From: Notolepis coatsorum
Lineage: Eukaryota > Chordata > Actinopteri > Aulopiformes > Paralepididae
Assembly (NCBI GenBank): GCA_963971535.1
Contig: OZ020585.1
Span: forward strand, 22,442,005 to 22,506,004
Direction: 5' to 3'
DNA: 64,000 nt
Translations under genes and position numbers: made by a program
Part shown: piece by piece, positions 22,979-35,212 of the stretch
Layout: the number at the start of each line of letters is the position of its first letter
Numbering within the stretch: position 1 is the stretch's first letter
Notes under the pieces: model-generated
The model's database searches: none
What the model saw: only the letters and a program-made list of their open reading frames with translations
Told to the model about the DNA's origin: nothing

Positions 22979-24116
22979 CAGGGGTTCTCAACCTTTCTGC
23001 TGCCAAGGCACCCCTGTGTTCAATAAAATATTCCAGGGCACCCCTACATACGATAAAGACTTTTCCGGTCCTGTCTTTTTTGCTACAATGATGACAAGTG
23101 CTTGCTTTCAAAATAATGTTTATTTAAGAAACCGGGAAACACATTTGTGTGTATATGCAGGCTATATAATGCATTATTAACAGGTGTTTCAGGTCTAAAT
23201 GGCTTAGTACGGTTGACATTACACTGCTTGTAGTAGTAAATCAAATAGCATATTTCTTTAAATAAAATTACAGAAAATTATCACTAAAGTGCTATCTGTT
23301 GCAGCGGCACACTTTTCCATAAAAATAGCATATTTGGATAAGTGTGACCATTTCTCAAACTGAAAATCATGTATTTTTTTTTAAATACAGAAAAGGATCA
23401 CTAAAGTGCTATCTGTTGCAGCTGCACTGTTCTCCATAAAAATTGCATATTTGGATAAGTTTGACCATTTCTCAAAAACAGAAAATCATGAATTTTTTTT
23501 AAATACAGAAAAGGATCACCAAATTACCATTTCTCAAAAAATATAAATAAATACAGAAAATAAGCACTTAGCTCAATGCGAGGTCTGCTGCTGCTGGCTA
23601 ATAATACCGTCAATACGTGGAGAGATCTTTGGCAACACACATGTCATCCTCAAGGCTCAACTTGGCCCTATATTTTGTTTTCAGAGCTGTCATGGATGAA
23701 AAGCCAGCTTCACACAGATATGTGGTGCTGAATGGTATCAACACCTTAACTGCTGCATCATGAGATACTTGGTACTCAGCACCACACTCTGAAACTAGCT
23801 CTCCAGGGGGTATCAGATGAGATTTCAATGAGTTCTTCCAACAGTTTGGATGGAAATGTGTCAGGAAGCTTTGTCTCAATGTTGTCTGTAAATTTTTTTT
23901 TATCCAAGGTGATCCTTTTCTGTGTTTTATTAAATAATGATTTTCAGATTTTGAGAAATGGTCAAACTTATCCAAATATGGTATTTTCATGGAAAACAGT
24001 GCAGCTGCAACAGATAGCACTTTAGTGATAATTTTCTGTAAAAAAAAAAAAAAAAAATTAATAAATCTCAAGGCACCCCTGGCAGGGTGCCGCGGAACCC
24101 CTGTTGAGAACCGCTG
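22979..24116. mobile_element. hAT element (Charlie-like) with transposase remnant
   Basis: The ends are CAGGGGTTCTCAACC and, reversed, CAGCGGTTCTCAACA. The 8-bp duplication CAGTACAC lies at 22971-22978 and 24117-24124. The interior has a roughly 120-base direct duplication (about 23282-23518). A reverse-complement copy of that unit lies near 23905-24050. It is a deletion derivative inserted in LINE coding sequence. Confidence 0.85.
23610..23890 (-). pseudogene. hAT transposase C-terminal remnant
   Basis: The minus frame ending at 23610 encodes the hAT dimerisation region: LIPFSTTYLCEAGFSSMTAL, then KTKYRAKLSLEDD and CVAKDLSTY. This matches the ZBED5/Charlie type of hAT C-terminus, where the LCE.GFS...LKTK.R..L pattern is conserved. 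The frame extends upstream through non-coding repeat, so only the last 90 or so codons are likely transposase-derived. The BED finger and the catalytic region are missing. Confidence 0.75.
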
Positions 24117-24407
24117 CAGTACACGCAACAAGAACAGAGACTAAGGCTCAGCTTCTTCCCTCAGGCCATCAGAACAATGAACACTGATCTCTCCACACAC
24201 AAGCACACATGAACACACACATACACACACAACACAACATTCTGCACTCGCACACACAAACGCACCACAGGTCACTTTAAACATGCAAGAAAAGGACACT
24301 TAGTTTAAAGGAATGAAAATGACACTTTTAATAACTTGTTGTGATTGTTGTATAGTATAGTTAGTAACAGCAAGTATAGATATGTACATAGGATACAGTG
24401 CCTTTAA

Positions 24408-25327
24408 CTCATTCTGCACCAACCACGTAATATTACGTGTTTGCTCGCCAAACACGTAATATTATGTTTTTAGATCGTTTTTTCTTTTTCCGGTTTTAAT
24501 ATTCTATACACTCTCACGGACCTCTGTGTTATCATTGGAACTCATTCTGGGACCTCAAGAGTGCAATGCCGGCCGAATCATGCTAGGTGGCAGTATCGCA
24601 TACCCTTTGAAACCTTATTTCACACTGTGTTACATTTTATATGGTCCGGGCGGAGAATTTGGACCCAGGCAAGTGAAACGCTTCATTCGAGCACCTTGGA
24701 ACGCGTCCAGCACACTTGATGCATATTTTGTGCCATTTCATGTCAGGGACCCGATGGACATCAATACTGGAAATCGCGATATTCATTTTGGAATAACTCC
24801 TAGCAAAGGTAAGGACTATATGACATCAATCCTACTTTGATCCTACAATGATTTCCCATCGATCGCAACGATCAACGTATGTAGTATTCAAAACGTATGC
24901 CGTTGCTGACGATCAGAGCATCACAAAACAACCCCCCCTCCCCTTTGATGATTTCATGATGAAACATAATACCTATTATATACCTTTGATTTGGAAATAA
25001 TATCGTGTCCAGGAGAGCAATGCGAACGACTTTCGCAAAATGCACATATCGCTCCATAACTCAGCTTCCAGGAATTAGCCCGGATCACTCTGAGACTATA
25101 CAATATTCACCACGGGATAACACGCAAACGTATACATGAAAAAATGTACTCTTTTTTACATATTGGACTACAAATAGTGTCTGTCAAATGAGCCACACTA
25201 TTTTCTCCATAGCTGTAATATAGAATATACAATAGATCCACAAAGATCGTGAAATGTCATGAAAATAGGCAATGGAAAGCAGGCGCTAGAGAGCAGAAAT
25301 GGGGCGTGGCTATGGCGTTGAATAAGT
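24408..25327 (+). mobile_element. piggyBac-like non-autonomous element, copy C
   Basis: TTAA flanks it at 24404-24407 and 25328-25331. The start is CTCATTCTGCACC. The two modules carry CACGTAATATTACGTG (24424-24439, a perfect 16-bp palindrome) and CACGTAATATTATGTT (24453-24468). A run of C lies at 24932-24938, at the conserved position seen in sibling copies. Confidence 0.75.
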
Positions 25328-25487
25328 TTAAGATATTTTTTAACATGTCTATTTTACCATGTCTATTCTAGTTATCTTTTTATTATTATTACTATTGTTT
25401 TATTGCACAATCGAAGCGGGCATGGCCAACCGCATTTCACTATGATCTGGTATGTATGTGATGAATAAAACTCTTGAATCTGCTTTG

Positions 25488-26153
25488 GGAAGGAAATGAG
25501 AGGGGAAATCCAAAATAAAAACAGGCTTCCACTACTTCCGCCAATGGTAGAGGAGTAATCACGAGGATGAGAGGGAGGGTGCGGAGCGCGGGCGGCTTAT
25601 TAACATCCTGGTGTATCGTGTCTTTTCATTCTTTATGCATGAGGCCCTGAATGAATAGAATATTTGGGGATAGTGCCGGTCTTGATACAGCGGTGGTTAG
25701 CGCTATTATGGAACGTGCAGAGCTGGAGTGAAACAACATTGAATAATTTTCCAGTGAGAGACATGGTCGTAGTCATGCATTATTCACCATGATACTTATT
25801 ATCGCCACCGTTTTCCCTTTTCAATGCAGTGAATTAAGCGGAGGGGACAGGCTAGGAAAGAGCCACTTGTGTTTGGATTTGTTACTCTGGAATTATAGGC
25901 AGGAGGTTATGACTTTAATTTACTTTTTTTCCTCTTCCTGTCTCTCACAATGACAGTGCAGTATTCAACATACAGTACGTGATGTAGGTAGTAGGGATGT
26001 CAAAATGAACACTTTTCTTTTAATATATTCATTTGAAAACCTTAACGCGTAAAAATAAATAATACAATTAATCATATTAGACCTTTTTGACCCCAACTGC
26101 CTCCCCGTAACTTCGACAGTCAGCTGTGGTGGGAAGGTTTGTTTAAGCTCCTG
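25488..26153. other. Unassigned spacer
   Basis: No gene or known element was seen. Confidence 0.4.
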
Positions 26154-26157
26154 TTAA

Positions 26158-27105
26158 CACATTGTGCACCATAAACGGCGTAAGTCGTTATTGCCCGCCA
26201 TGCGTTGAACGCCAACAACGGCGTAAATCGTTTTTGGGATCAATATTAAAATGTTTCGCCATGGCATTCATAATTCATCCAGCCTCCCTCCGGACTGCAG
26301 CGGCACCCTGTCTGAGATTGCAACACCTCAATACCGCCGCCTGGTGGATGGTCGGGCGAGTTACACTCATGCTAAACCGGAAGTGGCGATCGGTGCATCG
26401 AGGAAATCCCTCTGGCAGTCATATATTGTTACGTGGGTCCAGACAAACACTTGAGTGCATTTGGATCGCTTTCGAAACGCAATAATCGATATGATTTCGG
26501 CGTTTATTGCACCATACAAACCGGAAATGGATATAGGAGATCGACGTCAAATAATTGGGATCTTTTTCCTCCAGTCTCATCGGCGAACGGTAAGAGGACA
26601 CTAACGTTATTTTCAGCCCGATTGTCCATCTCTTTGTTTGCAATCAGTCTGATCAATATATCAACCCATACTAAATAAAGCCGTTACTGACGATCAAGGA
26701 ATTATAAACGACCCCCCCCCCTTTCCTTCACGCATGATGAAGCATAATGTATACCGATCATATACATTGGAATTTTTTAATATAGCGTGTATAGGAAAGA
26801 AACGCCAATCGATAATCTATCATATGCGTCAGGGCCTATAACTAGCGTTTTTCGAATTACAGCAGAAAAGCTTAAAAACATACTTATATTCTAGACGGTA
26901 TTAACACAACAATGTATGAATGAAAAAATATAACGTTCCCACATCCGGAATGATAGATAATCGATGTTGAATGGGCCATAGTAATGCAGATATAGCTATA
27001 ATATTTAAAAAGTTATAGCCCTGGAAAGAAGGTAAACATCTCCATAGGCTCACAGCACTGGCAGACTGGGTATAATGATGGGCACAATGCCCGGCACCCA
27101 ATGTG
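26158..27105 (+). mobile_element. piggyBac-like non-autonomous element, copy D
   Basis: TTAA flanks it at 26154-26157 and 27106-27109. The ends are ACACATTGTGCACC and, reversed, ACACATTGGGTGCC. The modules carry AACGGCGTAAGTCGTT (26174-26189) and AACGGCGTAAATCGTT (26217-26232) with the constant spacer CGCCATGCGTTGAACGCC. A C run at 26712-26721 follows AATTATAAACGA-like sequence. Confidence 0.8.
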
Positions 27106-27109
27106 TTAA

Positions 27110-28196
27110 AGGTGCTATACAACATTTTCCTGTAGAGTAATCCTTTTTTTTAAGAAAGGTGTGGAATAAAAGTATTGATTCATGAATTCATCATAGAAAA
27201 AACATTTGCGGGTCCTTTTTGGAAATGTGTGAAATTTGGTGAAGTGCCCCTTTAATTCTGCAGTCTTGTTTTCCAGACTGTGTCTGAAGGCAGGTGATCA
27301 TAAGCAACATTATTGTTATGAGGCCTATGAGAAAACCTTGAGGACAATTTGAAGTGTTTGGTCTCAGGGTCGAGGGACTCGACTTAGCTTAGATTTAAAA
27401 ACCCGAAAGACAAGCATATTTCTGGCGACACAGCCAATCTCTCTGTTTCCCGTGATGTCTGCGTTGTGTTGTTTATACCTTACTCCTCGTACTGGCTGGC
27501 ACCCTCTCTCTCCCCGGTAATGCATCCGACTCAGAAGAAAACGACACACTGGAAACGTGCTACCTTTCCTTCAAACGTTATGTTTATTCCATAAACATAT
27601 CCTCAAGATGGAAAACAGTTCTGAAAAGTCTTTGAAGGTCTATTGAATTCCTTAATTCTACCTGTCTCTCCTGCTATCAGTTTGAAGATGGTTGAGGCCT
27701 AGTGGTTAGCCAAAAGCCTTCCCTGTTAGCCAAAGCTAACTACCTCATGGCCTAGGAGGGTGGAGGCCCCTCCACCACCCTCCAGCTATTGCAGTCTCTC
27801 TGTCAACGTGTCTACGCGTCAGCTTCGTTTCCTAGTCTGACTCAACCCGGAAGAACCCTCAGCTATAAAAGTGTATTTCCCTAGCAACGGCTGTTAGCCA
27901 TAGCAACGGCTCTCTCTCTCTCTTAACTGTTACTATAGCAACAGTGGTGACACCTCTGACCCAAATCTTCCCCTACCAGCGGCCTGCTCTCAATGGTGAC
28001 CTTGGCTGCTATCACTCACACACCCTGCTCTGTGGCTCTCCCACCGCCTAGCTGAGTGAAGACACACACCGGCTGTCTCCTCTTTTAAGATATATAGATC
28101 TGTCAGAGTAGATGTCTGCTGTCATCTACAGATATTTACATTATATACACATATGAAAAACAAGTGCTTCTATCAATACCGTCTTTCATAACTGTA
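27110..28196. other. Unassigned spacer
   Basis: No gene was seen. A 'TAGCAACGGCT' direct repeat lies at 27883-27912 beside a CT run. Confidence 0.4.
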
Positions 28197-28401
28197 AATA
28201 GACTGCATTTATATAGCGCTTTACAACTTATCCCTCACATTCATTGATTCACTCACATTCACGGCAGAGGCAACCATGCAAGGTGCCAACCTGCTCATCG
28301 GGAGCAGTTAGGGGTTAAGTGTTTGCTCAAGGACACATCAACACATGGAACCTTCTGATTACCAGACAACTGCTCTACCTCCTGAGCCAGTGTCGCCCTT
28401 T
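28197..28401 (-). mobile_element. tRNA-derived SINE (family 2)
   Basis: On the minus strand it reads from GGGCGACACTGGCTCAGG at about 28398 through the GATGAGCAGGTTGGCACC and TTGCATGGTTGCC blocks, and ends at the GCGCTATATAAATGCAGTC tail at 28203. The box B region is shortened by a deletion relative to 21370-21627. Confidence 0.75.
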
Positions 28402-28776
28402 CAGAAGCTGTAGCTCATAATTCAATTTAATTAATAAAAAATAATTGTCATTCATGCTCATAAAAAAGTAATTGCATAATGGTGACTTTGAACAGCACCA
28501 GAAAGAACAGTTAGGTTCCCCTGAATCATATGATGTAAAATACTAAAAGTCATGCATTTCCTACCAAAATAGCACAATGCCAATAAGAGCTCCTTGACTA
28601 CGGTTGGCCATTAGATAATCACCTGTTGTTTGATTACAGTCAAATGTTGTTTGATGTCTGTGGTGATGATTTCATGGGCTACTATGGATAATGCGAGATA
28701 ACAAATAGTTTACAAAAACACATCCTGGTGAGTGTTTTCTTCAGACAGAAATGAATTGAGGGTCAAATTGAGGGTT
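28402..28776. other. Unassigned spacer
   Basis: No gene was seen. Confidence 0.4.
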
Positions 28777-29235
28777 TCTATTTTTCTCCCATCCCAATTT
28801 TCATATCGTCCAATTCAACCCTCCCCTGTCTTCGAACGTTGTTTCTTGCCTCCCACAAGCCGGCTGCAATGTGGACTAAGTCATACATAGCACGAGTCCC
28901 CTCCGATACTCAAGGTAACAGCCGTCGCATCTTTTCACCTGCGCGGCTCGATCTTTCAGCGTCGGGGGTCTGGGCTTTGGAGGGGCCCCGCCCCCGTCGC
29001 TTCTTGATTCTACTGCGCAGGCGCACCAACCGACCTTTAGGAGTCGCTGTCCACAACGCCCAATCCCCACCCTTCAGTTTCCCTCCCCGTAATACGGCCA
29101 ATGTGTATTACTGTGGACGACCAGCTAAACTGAAAGCAATGTGGAGAGCGGGGCTCGAACAGGAGGCATCCTGTTCGAGCCTAGTCTCCAGCATTCGTTG
29201 CGAGCGCCTTGCCCACTGCGCCACGTAGCCGCCCG
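28777..29235 (-). mobile_element. tRNA-derived SINE (family 1b), near full length
   Basis: On the minus strand the head is CGGGCGGCTACGTGGCGCAG, with a box-B-like CTGTTCGAGCCCCGC near 29150-29168. The body is shared with 6240-6661: CAGGTGAAAAGATGCGACGG and GTCGCTGTCCACAAC (plus sense). It ends in GGGATGGGAGAAAAATAG. Confidence 0.8.
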
Positions 29236-29465
29236 CAAATTGGAGAAACCTTGCTAAAACATTGATTGGAGGTAAACTGATCTTTTTGCTATTCTTTCCG
29301 CCTCCAGACAGGAAGACGCTCTATTGCGTGATAATTATTTTTAAGCCCAGAGGCAAACCCTACTGAGCAGAGTTGAGTTATATTGAAATAACCGAACAAA
29401 CTCTTCTTCAAATCACATTCACCAATCTCACTTTGGTGCACCAGAGAGAACTTAAAAGAGCACGC
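29236..29465. other. Unassigned spacer
   Basis: No gene or element was recognised. Confidence 0.35.
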
Positions 29466-29604
29466 CAACATTTTGGGAAATTAGCTTATCGTCTTCTGCA
29501 GAGAGAGACAAGAAGATAGATACCAGTTTTCGCACAGAGAGAAAACTGGTATCTATCTTCTTGTCTCTCTGGAGAAGACGGTAAGCTAATTTCCCAAAAT
29601 GTTG
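29466..29604. repeat. Foldback (long hairpin) of a dispersed fish repeat
   Basis: Arms of about 64 bases (AACATTTTGGGAAATTAGC at 29467 and its reverse complement ending at 29603) surround an 11-base loop at about 29531-29541. The AACATTTTGGGAAAT motif is common at one end of dispersed fish repeats. Here it is present head to head. Confidence 0.75.
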
Positions 29605-30087
29605 CTGTGTTCTTTTAAAATGGTCTGGACAACACTTATATTCGTTGAAAATGTATTTCTAAGCCAGGGAATGGAAGGAGGAAAGTGTTTCTTTTGTGAG
29701 AAACCGAGGGAGAGGCTATTAATTAATGCTTCTGGCTTGGAGTTTAAGACGAGGCCAGTCGCCGAAGGATGTGTCGCCCTTGGCAAGTGAGAGATGCGCT
29801 CTCCGGAGAGGCCTCATGGGAGAGCCCCCGGCCAGAGGCCCCTTTGCTAGACCAAGAGAGACGGGATGGTGGGGGTGGGCGGTAGAGAAGGCAGTAGGGG
29901 GTGGAGGAGAGTTGTTGTGACAGCAAACAAATTGGGAGCATTGCTGGATTGTTATGAGGCAAGGTTTTGGGCGACTGAATTCACTTTCAATCCAATCAAC
30001 TCGAAATGAAACCAAATTGCTGTTGTGGAGCGCTTCTTTTGCAAATATTTAAAATAACCAGTACAATGATGTTGATTCGGTTAGAGT
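29605..30087. other. Unassigned spacer
   Basis: There are only short overlapping frames and no family match that I recognise. Confidence 0.4.
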
Positions 30088-30222
30088 TTCAAGTTTTCAA
30101 ATTTGTTTATTATTTGTCACAACAAAATACAGAATACTTCATGATGAAATGCTTGTTTCTGTATGAGCCCCTGAAAGTGTGCTACATACAGTAAAAAAAA
30201 GTAAGTAAAAAAAATAAAATTA
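30088..30222 (-). mobile_element. LINE 3' tail fragment
   Basis: The AATTTGTTTATTATTTGTC, ACAGAATACTTC and GAAATGCTTGTTTCTG segments parallel the 3' UTR at 20735-20877 in a diverged form. I infer a related LINE tail. Confidence 0.5.
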
Positions 30223-30814
30223 TTAACCCTTTATCTGCCGGAGATTATTCTCATCTTAATCCCTTCTCTGCCAGTACTGTAAATCTATGGAGATGTTCCC
30301 CTTCTTTGCAGGGCTATAACTTTTTAAATTGTATTGCTAAATAGACATTACTATGGCCCATTCAACGTCAAGTATCTATCGTTTAGGATGTAGCAACGTT
30401 CTACTTTTTCATTCACATATTCATACTAAAATATGGTCTAAAGTATAAATATGTTTTTATCGTTTTCTGCAGCATTCTGCAGAACATGATTTATAGCCCT
30501 AAATGCATTATATTGATGATCAAATACAGTTTGATAGCGATCGGCGCCAGATAAAAAATTTCAAATGTACGTGCTTCTAGAAGTTACTACTCATCATCTG
30601 ATGTTGACCGGATTGGGGGGGGGGGGGAGGGGGGGTGGTCGTTTATAATTCCGTGGCCAATGTTAGATGATTCATGTAGTGTGGGTGATATGATCATCAG
30701 AGCAGTTTGTATCGAACACTAATAATAAACGCTGAAACTTACCCCAGTCTCCTCGGGCTGTTGGGCGATCAGCTTGGAGTAGACAGTTTTCTATTATGGG
30801 ATGTTGATCTAGAT

Positions 30815-32462
30815 CAGGGGTGGCCAACCAGTCAGAGACTAAGAGCCACAAAAAAATGACTGTGGTACCACAAAGAGCCACACCATATACCAGCGTTTCT
30901 CAACCTTTTTTTTCAGTCACGGCACCCTTCATGTGTTTATAGGTCTCATCCTCTGGCCTCTGAAGTTGCTAATGTCTTTTTTATTTGGGCCTCACAGGGT
31001 TAAAAGTACCCTGTGAGACCCACGGTTGCAAAATTACAAAATCACTTTTAGCCATTTAAAAAAATAATGTTTATTTAAAAAATGTTAAAGGGGAACTATT
31101 TTACTATTTCTTTCACTATTTGGGCACTTTTACACAATTCCTGTGAGTCTATGGAACACCTAGGTTTTTTTCAAAAAAAATGCATTGTTTTGTATTTCTA
31201 ATCAAGTACTAAAAACCGCATTTTTCTTAAGCCGTTTTGAGGCTGGGCTCCAACCACTGTGTGGCCTGGTGCCAACTGCCACATCAACTGCCACATTATT
31301 ATGCAGCTGAGAAATCTCTGACATCACAGATATGCACATTTTCAGATGACTCAGTTCAGTGAGGGTGAATATTGTGAGAGGAGAATTGGAAGAATTCGCC
31401 AATATGAGAATTAGAGACATATATCCTATTAATATAAGTCCACATAGCTAAGAAACAATGGTAAACACTGAAAAAAGCCATTTATAAGATAGTTCCCCTT
31501 TAAGCACATGTATAGTCAATTGGTCCTGTTGTTCAGCCTCACAATGCTATTTGATAGTAAATGTGTTTATATGTCCCACCCTCTGGCCTCTGAAGTTGCT
31601 AATTTCTTTTTAATTTGGGTTAACCTCTTAAGCCCGAGATATACAGTAAAAGTGTATATTTTCAGCATTATGTTTGTTTACCAATTATTTTAACTGTTAT
31701 TAGTGAAATATAAGATTATAGAAATCTCAGGGCATTGAGTCGGAAACCGGCGCATATTGACAGGAGGAAGTGGCACAGCCAAAAGTGAGTGTAGTCTTTT
31801 GAAGGAAGAGACTCAGGGCTTTCAAATTTCGAAAAACTACCCTACCCAGCTCACACCAGCCCCTGTCAATCATCTGACTTCTGGATTTACTTTTTAATTT
31901 TTCTTATTTTTTGGGATTATCTCCCACAAACCTGAACGTTATTGCCATAAAACAGAACGCAGTTAGTTTCTCTACCTTTCTGTGAACGTCTTGCAAAAAA
32001 CGGTGTTGCAATATGATGAAAAATGGTGGAGAAATTTACATTATAAAAAAGATGGCAGAATTCAGTACTGTATCTACAAAACCTTCTGTTTAATCATCTT
32101 CCCTTTATTCATTTGCTTAGATTTTTCAGGTCTGGTCAATTTTAGCATGGTGTTATTTACAGTCAAAGATAAAAAAAAATTTAAATAGAATTGATATTCT
32201 CCTTTGGTTCATTACAATTTACTCAAGCCTAGTAACAGACACACTATTTCTGACACTGATCCATATATGTCCCTAGATTCAGATACCAAGAACATGCAAA
32301 TGGACCATTTAAAAAAAAAATGTAAATGTTTATTCTACGTCCTTATGGAATGAGTAAAAAAAAAAAAAAAAGTAAAAAAAAAAAATGTTATGGATGGAAG
32401 AGCCGCACATTGACGGGCAAAGAGCCGCATGCGGCTCGCGAGCCACGGGTTGGCCACCCCTG
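30815..32462. mobile_element. Non-autonomous hAT element nested in copy E
   Basis: It has perfect 15-bp ends, CAGGGGTGGCCAACC, and an 8-bp duplication, ATCTAGAT (30807-30814 and 32463-32470). No transposase was seen. A block near 30932-30988 (CCTCTGGCCTCTGAAGTTGC) is repeated at about 31562-31618. Part of the interior (31640-32260) has a diverged relative at 47335-47740. Confidence 0.85.
31089..31499. mobile_element. TTAA-flanked MITE nested in the hAT
   Basis: The ends are AGGGGAACTATTTTA and, reversed, AGGGGAACTATCTTA. TTAA lies at 31085-31088 and 31500-31503. At 411 bp with no coding capacity, it is the third layer of nesting at this locus. Confidence 0.7.
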
Positions 32463-32911
32463 ATCTAGATGAACCATTTCCATGTTGTATAATACTATAT
32501 ACGTCCAAATAACGTTGTTTATTGAGTTAGGGCGAGCGATTGATTATCCAGTGTGTCGAGATGGAGTCCCGGGAGCTATAGCGAGTGGCCGGACCGAATT
32601 TGGATGAGCACCAATTTCCGTTTCCAGTTTGCTGTTTGGGCGATCCGCCGATCGGCCAGCAGATGGCGCTCTTGAACCGTTGGAGAGTTGAGAGGAGATC
32701 AACAGGAGATCTCAAGTCTCCGCGGGTGAAATATGATTGCCATCACAGATTTTTGAAATATTGATCTCAATGACGTGTTACGGCGTCATTGGCAGATTAC
32801 GCATGGCGGAGAATGACGTGTTAACTCGTCCTTGGCGATTACGGCGTCATTGGCAGATTACGCATGGCGGAGAATGACGTGTTAACTCGTCCTTGGCGAT
32901 TAAAGGGTTAA

Positions 32912-33894
32912 TATTCCCTCTGCCCTACAGTATGTTCCCTCAGCTTCCCTTCAAGCGGACATAGACTGAGTGAATAAAGATGTTGGTTACATCATGGACT
33001 GAAAGCCCCCCCTCGTATTTTCTGTCACTTTTCTTGTTGGATTACAATGCATTAAATAACTGCATTTTCTATCTCAGCTCGACTTTTTCACTTTGGGGTT
33101 TATGTTTGTGGTGAGAAAGACGATCTTTGCCTTGCATCTTTTCTCCATATATTTGATAGTCACACACACTCATAAATATTGTTCGTATCTCTATATATTT
33201 TTCAGCACAGGCTTCTATTACTTCTAGATACCAGCTTAGTATTGGAAAGAAAATTAATTTGAGTGTCCTAGATTGTAAAGTAAGAGATGTGAGACAGAGG
33301 CTTTTATAGCTACGAGTGTGTAGGTGTCTTATTAAAATTCAACTGTAATGGATGGTTCTAGTTGAGGGACAAAAATGGTGTGTGTGGGGGGAGGGGTGGT
33401 GTCAATGGCTTCGGCTTTCGATTTGTCTCTGTCCCTTTTCCTCCTCAGATGTCACAACAGTGTAATGGACGTAATTTGTTCTGCCAGCAACTTGTTTAAG
33501 TCCCTCGGGGCATTTTGCCCTGGCAAAAAGACAAGGGAACAGCAGCGAGACAACACGCCACGTCCTCCGGCTTCAAAATGGTCGCTGGGTGAGGAGAAAA
33601 ACACAATGAAAGTACCACCCGCACGTGATGTTTAGAGCAACCCGCTCTTCATTAAGACATGAAAGCGCACACTGTAAAGGTACCAATCGATGCCGTCACA
33701 TCCCTCAGACACAGAGTGTCATAGTGCAGGGTCAGCCGTTCTGCTCTCACCCCTAGAGCAGGGCCTCCTGGACATGTCATTGGGACAGTCAGGCGTTGTT
33801 CGTGATAATGAGGACATCCTCTCTCAGGCTGGGATTTCGGAGGAGGGAGTTCAAAGCTGTTCCACTTAATAACTGTCTGTTGGACACTTTTATC
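32912..33894. other. Unassigned spacer
   Basis: The short frames at 33375-33897 have no recognisable product. Confidence 0.4.
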
Positions 33895-33965
33895 CAAAAC
33901 ACCTTACAGTATAGCCTACCATTAAAGTCATGTCTCATCTATGCTACCTTACAGTCAGTACTCGA
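33895..33965 (+). repeat. Outlying units of a 45-bp minisatellite
   Basis: This is one to one and a half units of the array at 35205-35456 (ACCTTACAGTATAGCCTACC, then TGTCTCATCTATGC). The intervening 1.2 kb is occupied by other repeats, so the array looks split by insertions. Confidence 0.55.
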
Positions 33966-34253
33966 GTTGTGAAAAAAAAACAGGGGGGGTGGTCAGGGCT
34001 GCAGATCTCATGACAAGTTTGGGGGGGACGCAGAGTAGGGGGGTCCGGGGGCATCGTCCCCCAGTAGAACATTTTAATGATTTTAATACGCAAATGAAGC
34101 TTTTAGGAGTATTTCGAAACTAGAATTACAGAGTGGGAGTAGATACACTACTCTTGATAGCACATATTATTGGGGGGGACAATTCATATTTTTCTGATGA
34201 TTAGCTGACACAAAGGCTAGCCTGGTTAAAGACATGGTTTAGCTAGCTAGTTG
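33966..34253. other. Unassigned G-rich repeat-like DNA
   Basis: It has several short G runs and a GGGGGCATCGTCCCCCAG hairpin at about 34048-34065, a pattern seen in dispersed fish repeats. The family is not identified. Confidence 0.35.
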
Positions 34254-34300
34254 GACCCTGATGTAAACAAGACGAAAGTCTTTCTCTGGTCTGCATCCCC
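34254..34300 (+). mobile_element. LINE 3' end fragment (same family as 2543-2945)
   Basis: It matches the ACCCTGATGTAAACAAGACG block and ends at the CCCCTTAA. A piggyBac-like fragment follows directly, as if TTAA here served as its target. Confidence 0.6.
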
Positions 34301-34304
34301 TTAA

Positions 34305-34728
34305 AACCCATTCTCTGCCACGCTTATATCCATCGCTGTTTGATCTCTGCCAGCACTGTAAGTCTATGGAGATGTTCACCTTCTTTGCAGGGCTATAACT
34401 TTTTAAATTGTATTGCTAAATTGACATTACTATGGCCCATTCAACATCGATTATCTATCGTTCAGGATGTAGGAACGTTTTACTTTTTCATTCACACATT
34501 CATACGAAAATACCGTCTAGTATAAATATGTTTTTATCGTTTTCTGCAGTATTTCCCAGAACGTGAGATATAGGCACAAATGCATATATTAGATCATCAA
34601 ATGCAGTTTGATACCGATCGACGCTATATTAAAATTTTCAACTGTACATGGTCCTAAACATTATGACTGATCATGCGCGGGTGAACGGAGGGGGGGGGGG
34701 GGGGGGGGGGGTCGTTTATAATTCCGTG
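34305..34728 (-). mobile_element. piggyBac-like fragment, copy K (one end only)
   Basis: It starts after TTAA (34301-34304) with an extra AA and then CCCATTCTCTGCCACG, the end type lacking palindromes. It continues through the family block CTATGGAGATGTTCACCTTC to a G run of 22 at 34690-34711, and then stops at a hAT fragment. The other end is missing. Confidence 0.65.
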
Positions 34729-35212
34729 ATAGTCGTGGGTGGGCCGCGAGATGATTTCCAAATTTTTAATTTTTTTTTCTCAGGCCACTGAACTTAGAAG
34801 CAGTGTTTCTAGTTGTATTCTAAAATTCTATTCTATTGTATTCTAAAATGTGACTATATGGTTTTATATTAACTTAATAAATAAACAAAAACGAAAAATC
34901 TACTTATTTCAACGAACATTTCAAACTAAATAACAGATTATGCACATAAAACGCTGAAAACAACCGAAGCAACAATAGTATTTTAACGAGGCTATTATTA
35001 TTATCATTATTATTTTGCAACAAGTTAGCCCTCTCATAAATAGCACATATAAATGAATAACTAACTTGAACTAACTTAATAGGATTGAAGTGATATTTGG
35101 CTTAAAAAATCGGTCGCCTGGCAAAAAAAAAAAGCCTGACGATGTGCATTGGGCCGCGGCTCTCTGACGCCTTATTTTCTGGGTCCTGGCCTGAAAAGTT
35201 TGGGAACCCCTG
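34729..35212. mobile_element. hAT right-end fragment
   Basis: It ends AAGTTTGGGAACCCCTG at 35212, a known hAT-type terminus, followed by ATCTATAC. The matching left end is missing. The GGGCCGCGAGATGATTT segment is typical of the interior of such elements. Confidence 0.55.

Larger units (their letters stand above)
22835..25487 (+). mobile_element. 5'-truncated LINE, split by a hAT and a piggyBac-like element
   Basis: The coding end (MKDPHHPNNSLFKLLRSGKR) is followed at 24125 by a segment reading SASSLRPSEQ and a stop. This is the same protein tail as the LINE at 11931-14285. The 3' UTR continues to 24403, is interrupted by copy C of the piggyBac-like family, and resumes at 25328, ending near AATAAAACTCTTGAATC at 25467-25483. 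Confidence 0.7.
30227..32907 (-). mobile_element. piggyBac-like non-autonomous element, copy E, with nested hAT
   Basis: TTAA flanks it at 30223-30226 and 32908-32911. The palindrome-bearing end is on the right. There a 61-base unit is duplicated exactly (32778-32838 and 32839-32899). Modules carry AATGACG...CGTCATT arms. A CTCF-like CCAGCAGATGGCGCT lies at 32656-32670. A G-rich run at 30615-30635 lies at the conserved core position. Removing the hAT leaves about 1.03 kb. Confidence 0.8.
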
